DNA of 64,000 bases from Winogradskyella helgolandensis (GTDB lineage: Bacteria; Bacteroidota; Bacteroidia; Flavobacteriales; Flavobacteriaceae): positions 2,987,001 through 3,051,000 of the forward strand of contig NZ_JABFHO010000001.1 of the NCBI RefSeq assembly GCF_013404085.1. Reading direction: 5' to 3'. Below the pieces are notes generated by a model. It was not told the DNA's origin, did no database searches, and saw only the letters and a program-made list of their open reading frames with translations. Position 1 is the stretch's first letter, and the number at the start of each line of letters is the position of its first letter. This document shows, one piece after another, positions 8,876 through 18,338 of this stretch. A program made the translations under genes and the position numbers.

Positions 8876-10219
8876 ATGTCCAAACGTTTTTCCGATTTAG
8901 GAATTAATGAGCAGCTACAAAAAGGTTTAGCTGATTTACAAATTTCTGTTCCAACCGATATTCAAGAAAAAACAATTCCTGCAGTATTGCATCAAACAGA
9001 AGATGTGGTGGCTTTGGCTAAAACGGGAACAGGAAAAACTGCGGCTTTTGGACTTCCATTATTGCAATTAATAGACGTCGACAATCCAAATATACAAGCC
9101 GTTATCCTAGCACCAACACGTGAGTTAGGACAACAAATAAGTGCTAATTTATCAGCGTTTGGAAAATATAGTCCAGAAGTTTCAATAGCGACAGTTTGTG
9201 GAGGTATTCCTATAAAACCACAAATTGAACGTTTACAAAACACCACCCATATCGTAGTCGCAACTCCTGGTCGTTTGGCCGATTTAGTAAAAAGACAAGC
9301 CGTTGATATCTCAAACATCGCTTATTTTATTTTAGATGAAGCCGATGAAATGGTCAGTGCTTTAAAAGATGGTCTTGATGCTATAATAACAGAAATCCCA
9401 AAAAAGAGACGTACGTTATTGTTTACAGCGACGATGCCAGGAACTATAAAACAATTGGTTCAAAATTACATGTCTAAACATGTCGTGCATATTGAAGCAG
9501 ATATGGCAACTGTTGGACATCAAGGTATCGATCACCAGTTTGTGGTGGTAGAACCTATTGAAAAATTAGATGTTTTATTGCATTTCTTAAATTCAAAAGC
9601 AGGCCAACGCGGTATTATATTCTGTAAAACGAAAGCGGCCGTCAATAAATTGGCTAAGAATTTAGCGATTAATAAATTCTCTTCTGGTGCGATTCACGGT
9701 AGTTTAACGCAAGGTATTCGCGATCGGATTATGGGACAATTTAGAGAAGGCCATATTGATATTTTAGTGGCAACAGATTTAGCGTCTCGTGGACTAGATA
9801 TTAAAGCTGTAGAATTTGTAATTAATTACCACTTGCCAGATACTTACGATGCCTATGTACATAGAAGTGGTAGAACAGCTAGAGCAGGAGCAAAGGGTTT
9901 AGCTTTAACTATTCTGCAACAAGAAGAAGTCATTGATATTGCAGATTTTGAAGATGAATTAGGTATATCATTTAAGGAATACAAAAAAGCAGACACCCAA
10001 AGCATAGAAGAAAATAAAGCCCTATTATGGGCAAAAAAAATATTTAAGACCAAACCCAATCGTACCATTTCTGAACACTTAAGAAAAGACGTCAGAACGG
10101 TATTTCATCATTTAACTAAAGAAGAATTGATCGAAAAAGTATTGGCAAATCAGTTGGCACAAACGTCATTAGGATCTCAAAAATCAGACGATTCTAAACC
10201 TAAGAAAAAGAAAAAATAG
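8876..10219 (+). CDS. DEAD-box ATP-dependent RNA helicase (RhlE/CsdA-like)
   Basis: 447 residues. All superfamily 2 motifs are visible in order: Q motif (VPTDIQEKTIP), Walker A (AKTGTGKT), PTRELG, TPGR, Walker B DEAD, motif III as TAT rather than SAT (LLFTATMPG), RGLD and HRSGRTARAG. A helical region and a short Lys-rich tail (PKKKKK) follow the helicase core; the tail probably binds RNA. The start at 8876 follows from the promoter box. The next gene begins 2 nt after this stop, so the two helicases are co-transcribed and likely translationally coupled. Confidence 0.95.
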   Translation: MSKRFSDLGINEQLQKGLADLQISVPTDIQEKTIPAVLHQTEDVVALAKTGTGKTAAFGLPLLQLIDVDNPNIQAVILAPTRELGQQISANLSAFGKYSPEVSIATVCGGIPIKPQIERLQNTTHIVVATPGRLADLVKRQAVDISNIAYFILDEADEMVSALKDGLDAIITEIPKKRRTLLFTATMPGTIKQLVQNYMSKHVVHIEADMATVGHQGIDHQFVVVEPIEKLDVLLHFLNSKAGQRGIIFCKTKAAVNKLAKNLAINKFSSGAIHGSLTQGIRDRIMGQFREGHIDILVATDLASRGLDIKAVEFVINYHLPDTYDAYVHRSGRTARAGAKGLALTILQQEEVIDIADFEDELGISFKEYKKADTQSIEENKALLWAKKIFKTKPNRTISEHLRKDVRTVFHHLTKEELIEKVLANQLAQTSLGSQKSDDSKPKKKKK

Positions 10220-10221
10220 TT

Positions 10222-11535
10222 ATGGCAAATAACATCAAAGCACAGCAAGATATTCTCGAAAAATTAAATATCTATGCGCTCAATCCAATGCAAGAGTCTG
10301 CTTTGGCGTCTATTGAGGCTAATGAAAAAACTATTTTATTATCTCCCACAGGAACAGGTAAAACCTTAGCATTCTTATTACCACTTTTAGAAACCTTAAA
10401 TCCTGAATGTGAGGAAGTACAAGCCTTAATCATTGTGCCTTCTAGAGAATTGGCGATTCAAATTGAAACGGTAATTCGTAATATGGGTTCTGGTTATAAA
10501 GCCAATGCTATCTATGGAGGTCGTGCTATTTCAAAGGATAAAATAGAACTAAAACACACTCCTGCTATTTTAATTGGGACTCCAGGACGTTTAGCCGATC
10601 ATTTTGAACAAGCTCGTTTTACGACTGAATTTATTAAAACTTTGGTTATCGATGAGTTTGATATTTCAATTGAAGTTGGAGCAGGAGGTGAGATGAAAGA
10701 TATCATGAGTTATTTGGCCAATGTTACTAAGCGAATTCTGACCTCTGCCACTCAAGGAGCTTCTATTCCTAAGTATTTAAAAATGGATGGAGCTAAGACC
10801 TTAAATTTCTTAACGGAGAAACCAAGTTCTAAACTCGAAATTAAAACGGTGGTTTCACCATCGGCAAACAAGCATAATACTTTGGTCGACTTATTACATC
10901 ACGTGGGCAATGAGCCTGGAATTGTGTTTTGTAATAAAAAAGAACGTCTCGAAGATTTAAGTCGTTTTTTAGATAAAAAGAACATTGCGCATACCTGTTT
11001 TTATGGAGGTATGGAACAACACGATCGCGAACGTGCTTTAATAAAATTAAGAAACGGAAGTGTGTCTATACTTATTGCTAGTGATCTAGCATCACGAGGA
11101 ATTGATATTCCTGAAATGAGTTATATTATTCACTATGAAATTCCGGATGCATATCAAGAATATACTCATAGAAATGGTAGAACTGCACGTGTAAACTCTA
11201 AAGGCACAGCTTATCTTATAAAAGGCGATAGAGAAGTGTTTCCTGAGTTTATTGAAAACTCTAAAACGATTAGAATAAATGCTTCTGGCGAGATAAAACC
11301 TCCGTTTTGGACCACTTTATTTATTTCAGGAGGACGAAAAGATAAAATCTCTAAAGGAGATATTGCAGGTTTATTTTTTAAACAAGGTGAAATCTCTAAA
11401 GATCAGTTAGGTGTTATAGAATTGAAACAAGACTGTGCTTTTGTTGCCGTACCTGTTAGTATTGCTGATGAATTGGTTGCTAAATTGAATAATACACGTT
11501 TAAAGAAAAAGAAAGTTCGCGTGACTATTATCTAA
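10222..11535 (+). CDS. DEAD-box-type RNA helicase with DbpA-like RNA-binding domain
   Basis: 437 residues. The helicase core has Walker A SPTGTGKT, PSRELA, TPGR, SAT, RGID and HRNGRTAR. Walker B reads DEFD (VIDEFDIS) instead of DEAD. Residues about 360-437 (SGGRKDKISKGDIAG to the end) match the DbpA C-terminal RNA-binding domain, which recognises a 23S rRNA hairpin in known members. A role in large-subunit assembly is likely but inferred. It overlaps the convergent esterase gene by 4 bp at the 3' end. Confidence 0.93.
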   Translation: MANNIKAQQDILEKLNIYALNPMQESALASIEANEKTILLSPTGTGKTLAFLLPLLETLNPECEEVQALIIVPSRELAIQIETVIRNMGSGYKANAIYGGRAISKDKIELKHTPAILIGTPGRLADHFEQARFTTEFIKTLVIDEFDISIEVGAGGEMKDIMSYLANVTKRILTSATQGASIPKYLKMDGAKTLNFLTEKPSSKLEIKTVVSPSANKHNTLVDLLHHVGNEPGIVFCNKKERLEDLSRFLDKKNIAHTCFYGGMEQHDRERALIKLRNGSVSILIASDLASRGIDIPEMSYIIHYEIPDAYQEYTHRNGRTARVNSKGTAYLIKGDREVFPEFIENSKTIRINASGEIKPPFWTTLFISGGRKDKISKGDIAGLFFKQGEISKDQLGVIELKQDCAFVAVPVSIADELVAKLNNTRLKKKKVRVTII

Positions 11536-12275
11536 GATTGAAGCAATGGTTCTAAAACCTCCCAAACGGTATTGGCTAGTATTTTATGACCTTCAACCGT
11601 AGGATGAATACCATCATTTTGGTTGAGTTCTTTAATGCCTCCAACATCTTTTAATATAAATGGAATAAATGCTAAGTCATTTTTTTCGGCTATATTCATA
11701 AAGACTTGTTTAAAATCTCTTGTGTATTCTTGTCCCATATTTGGAGGTAATTGCATACCTGCTAGTATAATTTTAGTTTTAGGACTTTTAGATTTTACAG
11801 CATCTATAATAGATTGAAGGTTTGTGGCCGTTTCTACAAGGTTAACACCACGTAGGCCATCGTTAGCGCCTAATTCTAATAGAAAGATATCAATGTCTTG
11901 GTTTAAAATCCAATCAATTCTTCCTTTTCCTCCGGCTGTAGTTTCTCCACTGACTCCAGAATTAACAATAGTATAATTTAAGTCTAAGGAATCAATTTTC
12001 TGTTGTAAAACACCAGGAAATGCATCGTTTGTGTCATCTAATCCGTAGCCAGCTGTAATACTGTCGCCAAAGCATAGAATGGTTTTAGTATTGATTTCCG
12101 TTGTTACAGTTTCTTCTGTTTGTGTCTCAGACTGGTTTTCTGTTGTTTTCTCTGTTTTATTATTACCACAAGCCACCAATAAAAAGGCAGTTATAATATA
12201 ACAAAACTTTAAGAGTTTAGATGGCGTAGATATTGGTGAAATTAAATGCAAATGAGTATTTTGAGCCTTCGACAT
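11532..12275 (-). CDS. GDSL-family lipoprotein esterase (TesA-like arylesterase)
   Basis: 247 residues. A hydrophobic segment ends in LLVACG, a lipobox, followed by an Asn/Thr/Glu-rich linker (about residues 38-64). The SGNH hydrolase domain shows block I GDSITAGYG (catalytic Ser), the oxyanion block GANDG and the catalytic Asp-His in DGIHPTVEGH. It is probably a membrane-anchored lysophospholipase/acyl esterase. About 15 residues before the hydrophobic part make the start uncertain. It is divergent from an ABC/FtsX pair, the tesA-ybbA-ybbP arrangement known from proteobacteria. Confidence 0.9.
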   Translation of the reverse strand: MSKAQNTHLHLISPISTPSKLLKFCYIITAFLLVACGNNKTEKTTENQSETQTEETVTTEINTKTILCFGDSITAGYGLDDTNDAFPGVLQQKIDSLDLNYTIVNSGVSGETTAGGKGRIDWILNQDIDIFLLELGANDGLRGVNLVETATNLQSIIDAVKSKSPKTKIILAGMQLPPNMGQEYTRDFKQVFMNIAEKNDLAFIPFILKDVGGIKELNQNDGIHPTVEGHKILANTVWEVLEPLLQS

Positions 12276-12301
12276 AAATGGTCTTATAAATTAAAATTAG
12301 T

Positions 12302-12991
12302 ATGCCAAATATATTAAAGATTAATGGTCTAGAAAAGACATATTCTAGCGGTAACAAACAATTAACAGTCTTACAAAACATTTCGTTTGAAGTAGAAACA
12401 GGACAAACTTTTTCTATTGTTGGACCATCGGGAAGTGGAAAAACGACCTTATTAGGCTTATGTGCAGGTTTAGACCAACCTAATTCTGGTACGATAGAAC
12501 TTTGTGGACAAGACTTAAAAAACCTAAATGAAGACCAACGCGCACAACTAAGAAATAAGAATGTGGGCTTTATATTTCAGAATTTTCAGTTATTACCAAC
12601 CCTAACAGCTCTTGAGAATGTGAGTGTGCCTTTAGAACTTCAAGGTAATAAAGACGCTGTTAAAAAGAGTTTAGCGCTACTAGAGAAAGTCGGTTTAGCA
12701 GATCGTGTGCATCATTACCCGTCACAGTTATCTGGTGGAGAGCAACAACGGGTGGCTTTAGCGAGAGCTTTTGCTAATGCACCTTCCATTTTATTTGCCG
12801 ATGAACCAACAGGGAATTTAGATGAAGAAACAGGAGAAAAAGTGATTCAACTCTTATTTGAGCTGAATAAAGAAGCCGGAACGACTTTGGTGATTATTAC
12901 ACACGATTTGGATTTAGCCAACCGAACGCAACAAATATTACGACTTAAAGGTGGCCGAATTTTAACCAACGAACGTACTGCAGTACTGTAA
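12302..12991 (+). CDS. ABC transporter ATP-binding protein (YbbA/LolD-like)
   Basis: 229 residues, a single ATPase domain. Visible motifs are Walker [11 protein letters not shown]-loop ([10 protein letters not shown]), signature LSGGEQQR, Walker [13 protein letters not shown] and the H-loop (ITHD). GNLDEETG after Walker B is typical of MacB/LolD/YbbA ATPases that drive FtsX-type permeases. The 840-residue permease begins 14 bp downstream, and the esterase is divergent 26 bp upstream. The pair probably extracts a lipid or lipoprotein from the inner membrane; the substrate is unknown. Confidence 0.95.
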   Translation: MPNILKINGLEKTYSSGNKQLTVLQNISFEVETGQTFSIVGPSGSGKTTLLGLCAGLDQPNSGTIELCGQDLKNLNEDQRAQLRNKNVGFIFQNFQLLPTLTALENVSVPLELQGNKDAVKKSLALLEKVGLADRVHHYPSQLSGGEQQRVALARAFANAPSILFADEPTGNLDEETGEKVIQLLFELNKEAGTTLVIITHDLDLANRTQQILRLKGGRILTNERTAVL

Positions 12992-13005
12992 ACATTTCAC
13001 AAAAC

Positions 13006-15528
13006 ATGAATCAAAATACAACCTGGCTTTTTAAAATGGCTTGGAGAGATGCCAAAGCGAGTAGAGTACGTTTGTTGCTATTTATGGCGTCTATAATTTT
13101 AGGTATTGCAGCTGTAGTATCTATACAATTATTTAGCTCTAATCTTAAAGACAATATAAAGTTGCAATCTAAAGCCTTAATGGGCGCCGATTATACCATT
13201 GATACAAAGCAACAACCTACAGAACGCGCACAAGCCATTATAGATTCCTTACAACCCGATGCTAAGGAAATTAACTTTGTATCTATGATTGCTTTTCCTA
13301 AGAATGGAGGCACCAAATTAGTTAAAGTTCGAGGCTTGGATGGCGACTTTCCTTTTTACGGAACTATAGACACTCAACCTAGTTCTGCAGCAGGTACTTA
13401 CCAAGATTTAGGTGGAGCATTAGTTGATGCGACTTTAATGCTTCAATTTGATGTAAAAGAAGGGGATTCTATTAAAGTAGGAGCCTTAACACTTCCTATT
13501 TTAGGGGCTCTAAAAGCGATTCCTGGAAGTACTGCTATTTCTACTTCTGTAGCACCTCCAATCATTATTCCTTATCGATTTATTGAAGACACAGGACTCT
13601 TACAATTTGGTAGTCGTAAAGAGTATCAGTATTTCTTTAAAACGCCAGAAACTCTCGATTTAGAAGCGTTTGAAGAAATTATAGATCCACAATTAAAAGC
13701 CGAAGAAGCCGATTTAGATACGCATACAAGCACGAGTGAACGTTTGGGAAGACGTTATGATAATGTAGGTAAATTTCTTAATTTGGCTGCTTTTATTGCC
13801 TTATTATTAGGGTGTATTGGGATTGCAAGCTCGGTTCATATTTATATTAAAGAAAAACTAAAAGCCATTGCAGTTTTAAAATGTATGGGAGCTTCTCGCT
13901 TGCAAAGTTTTCTCATTTTTCTGATTCAAATTGCAGGTATCGGTATTGTTGGTGGCTTAGTTGGATCATTGATTGGTGTTGGAGTTCAAGAATTATTTCC
14001 GTATTTATTAAAGGATTTCTTACCCTTTTCTGTTGAAATTTCCATCTCGCTACAACCGATACTTATTGGTGTCTTTCTTGGCTTATTTATGTCTGTTTTA
14101 TTCGCGTTATTACCATTGCTTAGAACATGGTACGTTTCGCCGCTAGATGTTTTGCGTGTAGATGAAAACGGAGCGCAAGAACCACTTAAAGTGCGAGTAG
14201 CAGTGATAGGAGCCGTGTTGTTATTTCTGTTTTTATTTTCGTTTTGGTTGTTGAATGACGCCGTTTATGCCTTAGGTTTTATGTTGGCTACATTAGTCGC
14301 TTTTGCTGTTTTAACAGGTGTTGCTTTACTGTTCATTAAAGGCATAAAAACCTATTTTCCGAAACGTTGGGGTTTTACAGCACGCCAGAGCTTATTGAAC
14401 TTATTTAGACCTAACAATCAAACCGTTGTTTTGGTGGTCGCTATTGGTTTAGGAACCTGTTTAATCAGTACGTTGTATTTTACGAAAGACATTTTGTTAG
14501 CCAAAACAGAAGTAGCTCAGAGTGATGACAATGCCAATATTATCATTTTAGATGTACAAACGGATCAGCAAGACGCCATAGAACAACGCATAAAAGCAAA
14601 AGGTTTGCCTATTGTGAATAGTATCCCTATTGTTACGATGCGCATTCATAAAATAAAAGGTCAATTGGCCAATGAACTACGCCAAGACACGACAAAACAA
14701 ATGCGTAATTGGATCCTTAATCACGAATTTAGGAGTACGTATCGCGGTGAGATGATTGATTCCGAAGAACTTTTAGAAGGTGAGTGGACAACACATACCA
14801 CTCCTAATGCTCCAATACTAGTTTCTATTGCAGACAACCTTGTAGAAGACGGTATTAACATTGGTGATGCCATTACATTTAATGTTCAAGGTGTACTTAT
14901 GGAAACTAAGGTTGGTAGTATACGGAAAGTAGATTGGAGACAATTGCAACCTAACTTTAATTTTGTGTTTCCAGTAGGCGCTTTAGAGCAGGCACCACAA
15001 TTTCGTGTGATTTCTACGTATGCCGATGACGACAAAGCTTCTGCGGCATTGCAGCGCGATTTAGTAGCAGAATTCCCGAATGTTTCTATAATAGATTTAC
15101 GACAGGTTTACACCATTATCGAGGACATCTTAGATAAAGTGTCTTGGGTCATTAATTTTATGGCCTTCTTCAGTATTATTACTGGGATAATTGTATTGAT
15201 AGGCTCTGTTCGGACTAGTAAATACCAACGCATTAAAGAAAGTGTACTCTTACGAACCCTTGGTGCTAAAAATGCGCAGATTCTAAAAATTTCAGCTTTA
15301 GAATATTTGTTTTTAGGCTTATTAGGTAGTTTGGTTGGGATTTTATTAGCCTTAGTGAGTAGTCTTTGTTTGGCACTTTTATTATTTAAAGAACCTTTTA
15401 CACCGTCATTGATTCCGTTTTTAGTGTTTTTACCAGGTATTACTCTGTTGGTTTTAGGAATTGGTTTGAGTAATATACGATCTGTGTTGCAAAGTTCTCC
15501 TTTGGCTGTGCTGCGGAAAGAAGCCTAA
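13006..15528 (+). CDS. FtsX-family ABC permease (YbbP-like)
   Basis: 840 residues. An N-terminal membrane segment (residues about 22-45) is followed by a large extracytoplasmic MacB-PCD-like domain. Two FtsX repeats follow: membrane helices at about 258-370, a middle pair at 395-445, a second periplasmic stretch, and helices at about 705-830. The conserved ending PLAVLRKEA is typical. The length and the two repeats match YbbP rather than the shorter LolC/E proteins. It forms a transcription unit with the upstream ATPase. The cargo is not evident from sequence. Confidence 0.93.
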   Translation: MNQNTTWLFKMAWRDAKASRVRLLLFMASIILGIAAVVSIQLFSSNLKDNIKLQSKALMGADYTIDTKQQPTERAQAIIDSLQPDAKEINFVSMIAFPKNGGTKLVKVRGLDGDFPFYGTIDTQPSSAAGTYQDLGGALVDATLMLQFDVKEGDSIKVGALTLPILGALKAIPGSTAISTSVAPPIIIPYRFIEDTGLLQFGSRKEYQYFFKTPETLDLEAFEEIIDPQLKAEEADLDTHTSTSERLGRRYDNVGKFLNLAAFIALLLGCIGIASSVHIYIKEKLKAIAVLKCMGASRLQSFLIFLIQIAGIGIVGGLVGSLIGVGVQELFPYLLKDFLPFSVEISISLQPILIGVFLGLFMSVLFALLPLLRTWYVSPLDVLRVDENGAQEPLKVRVAVIGAVLLFLFLFSFWLLNDAVYALGFMLATLVAFAVLTGVALLFIKGIKTYFPKRWGFTARQSLLNLFRPNNQTVVLVVAIGLGTCLISTLYFTKDILLAKTEVAQSDDNANIIILDVQTDQQDAIEQRIKAKGLPIVNSIPIVTMRIHKIKGQLANELRQDTTKQMRNWILNHEFRSTYRGEMIDSEELLEGEWTTHTTPNAPILVSIADNLVEDGINIGDAITFNVQGVLMETKVGSIRKVDWRQLQPNFNFVFPVGALEQAPQFRVISTYADDDKASAALQRDLVAEFPNVSIIDLRQVYTIIEDILDKVSWVINFMAFFSIITGIIVLIGSVRTSKYQRIKESVLLRTLGAKNAQILKISALEYLFLGLLGSLVGILLALVSSLCLALLLFKEPFTPSLIPFLVFLPGITLLVLGIGLSNIRSVLQSSPLAVLRKEA

Positions 15529-15599
15529 TGCCATTTTAACCATAATCTGTAAGCTCAACGTAGCCCTTTTTATTTGATGTAGGAATTTTCAATAGCAAA

Positions 15600-15643
15600 C
15601 CCGCTTATGACCCGCTTATCACCCGCTTAAGATACGCTTATGA
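15600..15643 (+). repeat. Four tandem 11-bp repeats upstream of TPR/LuxR regulator
   Basis: CCCGCTTATGA (15600), CCCGCTTATCA (15611), CCCGCTTAAGA (15622) and TACGCTTATGA (15633) follow head to tail with a constant 11-bp period. A degenerate fifth (CCCGAGTG) starts at 15644. The unit is GC-richer than the surroundings. The period is close to one helical turn, so the copies face the same side of the DNA. They end about 110 bp before the regulator's start codon. Cooperative binding sites are the simplest reading. Confidence 0.75.
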
Positions 15644-15754
15644 CCCGAGTGTGCGTATCCTATCTTTTTTTTTAGGGGTTGGCTTCAATAAAAGATCTCT
15701 TATAGGTTCTTAAAAAATAAGTATCTTTAGACCGATCCAACCTATTGATAATTA

Positions 15755-17512
15755 ATGCTTAAGTATTATACGTCATTCTTATTTATTGTCGCGGTAACAA
15801 TTCTCCCATTGTGGACTCAAAGTACTGCGCTTACTACTGAAACCTATTTTAGGCAGTACGAACAGATTAGTGATTCTATGGCCTCTGTTTTCCCTGAGAA
15901 TGATATTAAAACGTACCGACGTGTTTCCTTTTCTGATGCTGAAATGCAATGGTATTTATCATTACATTTTAAGTGTTTAGATGTCTTAAAGCATATTGAA
16001 GGACATACAAAATTTGTTTTAGACAGTTATTTGCATTCGGGAAATTGGTTTAGGGAAGTTGGCTTTCCGAAGGAATCTATAAAATCTTATCTCGATTTTT
16101 TTACATATTACGAAGCACATGAACATCTATTAACTTTCGATGAACGCGATAAATTTAAGGAAATGCGCAGTTATGCTGGAAGTATACTTGCTGAAAACTA
16201 TGCCAAATTAGGCTTGTTAGATAATGCTACTAGTCGGCATAAAATCAATATGGCATTTTCTAAGAACCTAAATTATATCTATCATCCGTCTTCTATAAAT
16301 AACTATGGGCTCTTTTTTTATTGGCACAAAAAGGACCTCGATTCTGCGATGTATTATTTTGAGCGTGCTTATGCACTTACACAAGCTAAATTCCCCAAGC
16401 ATACTTTAAATGGAAGTATACGCGATAATATTGCTGATATTTATATGGAACAGCAGGCGTATGACAAAGCTCAACCTTTATATGCGCAGAATTTTAAGTT
16501 TTATAAAACGGCTATTAATGAAGAAACGTTAACCAAAGATATACCACGATTAATTAGTGCGGGCACCCAACTCATAACAGCTAACACGCATTTAAATCGG
16601 TTAGAAGCTGCCCAACACATTTTTAACGATTTAGAATCTGTTGTAAAATTAGACGAGACAACTCATAATTTATCTACAAGCTCTAAATTAGAGTTTTTAA
16701 GTGCAAAAGAGTTGTTATTACGTACTCAGAATAATATTTCGGAAGCCTATATCACTGCAAAACAAATAGCGCATGTATCTGATAGTCTTCAAGCCCTTGC
16801 CAATCATGCCGACAAAAAGTGGCAGGAAGAATTGAATGATATTACCATAGATAAAATTGAATTAAATTTTAAAATAGACCGTATTCAAAAAGAGAATATG
16901 ATTAAAAATCAGCGCGCTAAGCTTTGGTTTATTGGGCTTTTGTCGTCTATTTTTATTATTATTTTAGTGGCACTTATTATCAGTAGAAGACAACATCTTA
17001 TCAATGCTAAGAACAAGCAATTACTTGCGGAACAGCAGCTTGAAAATTCGGCATTAAAAGTAGAGCAACTTAATTCTGAAATACAATCTAAAGAACGCGA
17101 TCTGTCTGATTTTGCGATTAAACTGACGCAAGATCAAGATTGGGCCAAAGAACTCGCTGAACAATTAGAGGTGATTAAGCAAGCCAACTCCCAAGAGCGT
17201 CCAAAATTGATTAATGACCTCGATGTAGCGATTTCAAATAAAATAAGTGTTGATAGTGATACTCAAGAATTTTTTGAACGTTTGGATAAATTAAGTGATG
17301 CGTTTTATAGTCAACTTATGAAGCGTTATCCTAATTTGAGTAAAAACGAGATTAGACTTTGCTCTTTAATTCGTTTAAAAATTGAAAGTCGACGTATCGC
17401 TACCCTTCAAAATATAACCTTGGCATCCCTAAATACCAGTCGTTATCGCTTAAGAAAAAAATTAAACCTCTCCGAAGACACCGATCTGGATTTCTTTATT
17501 CAAAATATATAA
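15755..17512 (+). CDS. Membrane-anchored TPR protein with LuxR-like C-terminal HTH
   Basis: 585 residues. There is a signal peptide or N-terminal anchor (residues 1-20), then TPR-like helical repeats to about 370 (for example DSAMYYFERAYAL and YDKAQPLYAQNFKFY). One strong transmembrane helix lies near 391-410 (WFIGLLSSIFIIILVALII), a coiled coil at about 415-475, and a C-terminal domain at about 505-585. That last part (LSKNEIRLCSLIRLKI...LNTSRYRLRKKLNL) resembles the LuxR-type HTH of Bacteroidota sensor-regulators. Sensing of an envelope signal by the TPR part and direct DNA binding inside the cell are inferred. The 11-bp repeat array upstream may be its own target. Confidence 0.8.
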   Translation: MLKYYTSFLFIVAVTILPLWTQSTALTTETYFRQYEQISDSMASVFPENDIKTYRRVSFSDAEMQWYLSLHFKCLDVLKHIEGHTKFVLDSYLHSGNWFREVGFPKESIKSYLDFFTYYEAHEHLLTFDERDKFKEMRSYAGSILAENYAKLGLLDNATSRHKINMAFSKNLNYIYHPSSINNYGLFFYWHKKDLDSAMYYFERAYALTQAKFPKHTLNGSIRDNIADIYMEQQAYDKAQPLYAQNFKFYKTAINEETLTKDIPRLISAGTQLITANTHLNRLEAAQHIFNDLESVVKLDETTHNLSTSSKLEFLSAKELLLRTQNNISEAYITAKQIAHVSDSLQALANHADKKWQEELNDITIDKIELNFKIDRIQKENMIKNQRAKLWFIGLLSSIFIIILVALIISRRQHLINAKNKQLLAEQQLENSALKVEQLNSEIQSKERDLSDFAIKLTQDQDWAKELAEQLEVIKQANSQERPKLINDLDVAISNKISVDSDTQEFFERLDKLSDAFYSQLMKRYPNLSKNEIRLCSLIRLKIESRRIATLQNITLASLNTSRYRLRKKLNLSEDTDLDFFIQNI

Positions 17513-17719
17513 ACCACTGTTTATTAGTGTTTTGAGTATCTCTTTGTGAGAGTGTCTATTAAATGTCTATCGCTTGTACATCAGTGGTCTATACCGATTT
17601 TATGGTAATAGACGTCTTAGATTATACTTTAGCAGTGTTCTACTTAAACCACGTATTTCTGTAGAAAAAAGCTTAAACCATTTTAATTACATCAGTATAA
17701 CTCTAAAACCGTATCACTC

Positions 17720-18244
17720 ATGAAAACATGTCTATTTGGTCTACTATTTTTAGGACTCACCACCTTTGGCTCTGCACAAAATGAATTAGCAATGGAAACG
17801 TCTCAATTTGATGACGACAAATTCGCACCGCGCACGATTGCTATTCAGAATGAAAACTACTTAAATTTAGAACTAGAAGCCGCACAACCTTTGGCTGTTA
17901 GTATTAAGAAATTACAAAAAACAGCAGCAAATTTTGATGTCACCAAAGATCCTGTGTACAGCAAAAATAAAGCGATTACTTATACGGTTAATTTTCAGTC
18001 TAATGACAATCATATAACCGCAATTTATGACACTAAAGGTATTATTCTGAGTTCGGAAGAATATTATGAGGATGTGAGAATCCCATTAACACTTAGCCGT
18101 CAATTAGCAAAAGATTATCCAGGATGGGCGTTTAAGAATAGCAAATGTAATGTTCGTTATGATCATCATAGCGGATCGGAAATCACTTATACTATCAATT
18201 TAAAAAAGGAGAATAAGCAAAAATCTATTTCCCTAACCATTTAG
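17720..18244 (+). CDS. Exported PepSY-like protein
   Basis: 174 residues. The signal peptide (MKTCLFGLLFLGLTTFGSAQ) is cleaved after about residue 19. The mature domain, residues about 85-174, has the pattern ITYTVNFQSNDNHITAIYDTKG, then a short helix (IPLTLSRQLAKDYPGW), then strands. This is typical of PepSY-like/BLIP-fold proteins of Bacteroidota. It follows the TPR regulator by about 200 bp on the same strand and could be one of its targets. No enzymatic function is suggested. Confidence 0.65.
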   Translation: MKTCLFGLLFLGLTTFGSAQNELAMETSQFDDDKFAPRTIAIQNENYLNLELEAAQPLAVSIKKLQKTAANFDVTKDPVYSKNKAITYTVNFQSNDNHITAIYDTKGIILSSEEYYEDVRIPLTLSRQLAKDYPGWAFKNSKCNVRYDHHSGSEITYTINLKKENKQKSISLTI

Positions 18245-18270
18245 TATTTTATATTTTTTTTTCTAAATAG

Positions 18271-18296
18271 AAAACAGCACGTATAGTGCTGTTTTC
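18271..18296. terminator. Bidirectional terminator
   Basis: A perfect 10-bp stem (AAAACAGCAC / GTGCTGTTTT, loop GTATA) lies between the convergent PepSY-like gene and the exonuclease gene. A and T tracts are part of the stem ends, so it can serve both strands. Confidence 0.75.
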
Positions 18297-18338
18297 TTCA
18301 TTTAATAGTTAGTCGTAGTATATTCTTAATACCTCATT

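Noticed and set aside
15600..15643. Tandem repeats as a CRISPR array
   Set aside because: The units are 11 bp, directly adjacent with no spacers, and there are no cas genes in the window.
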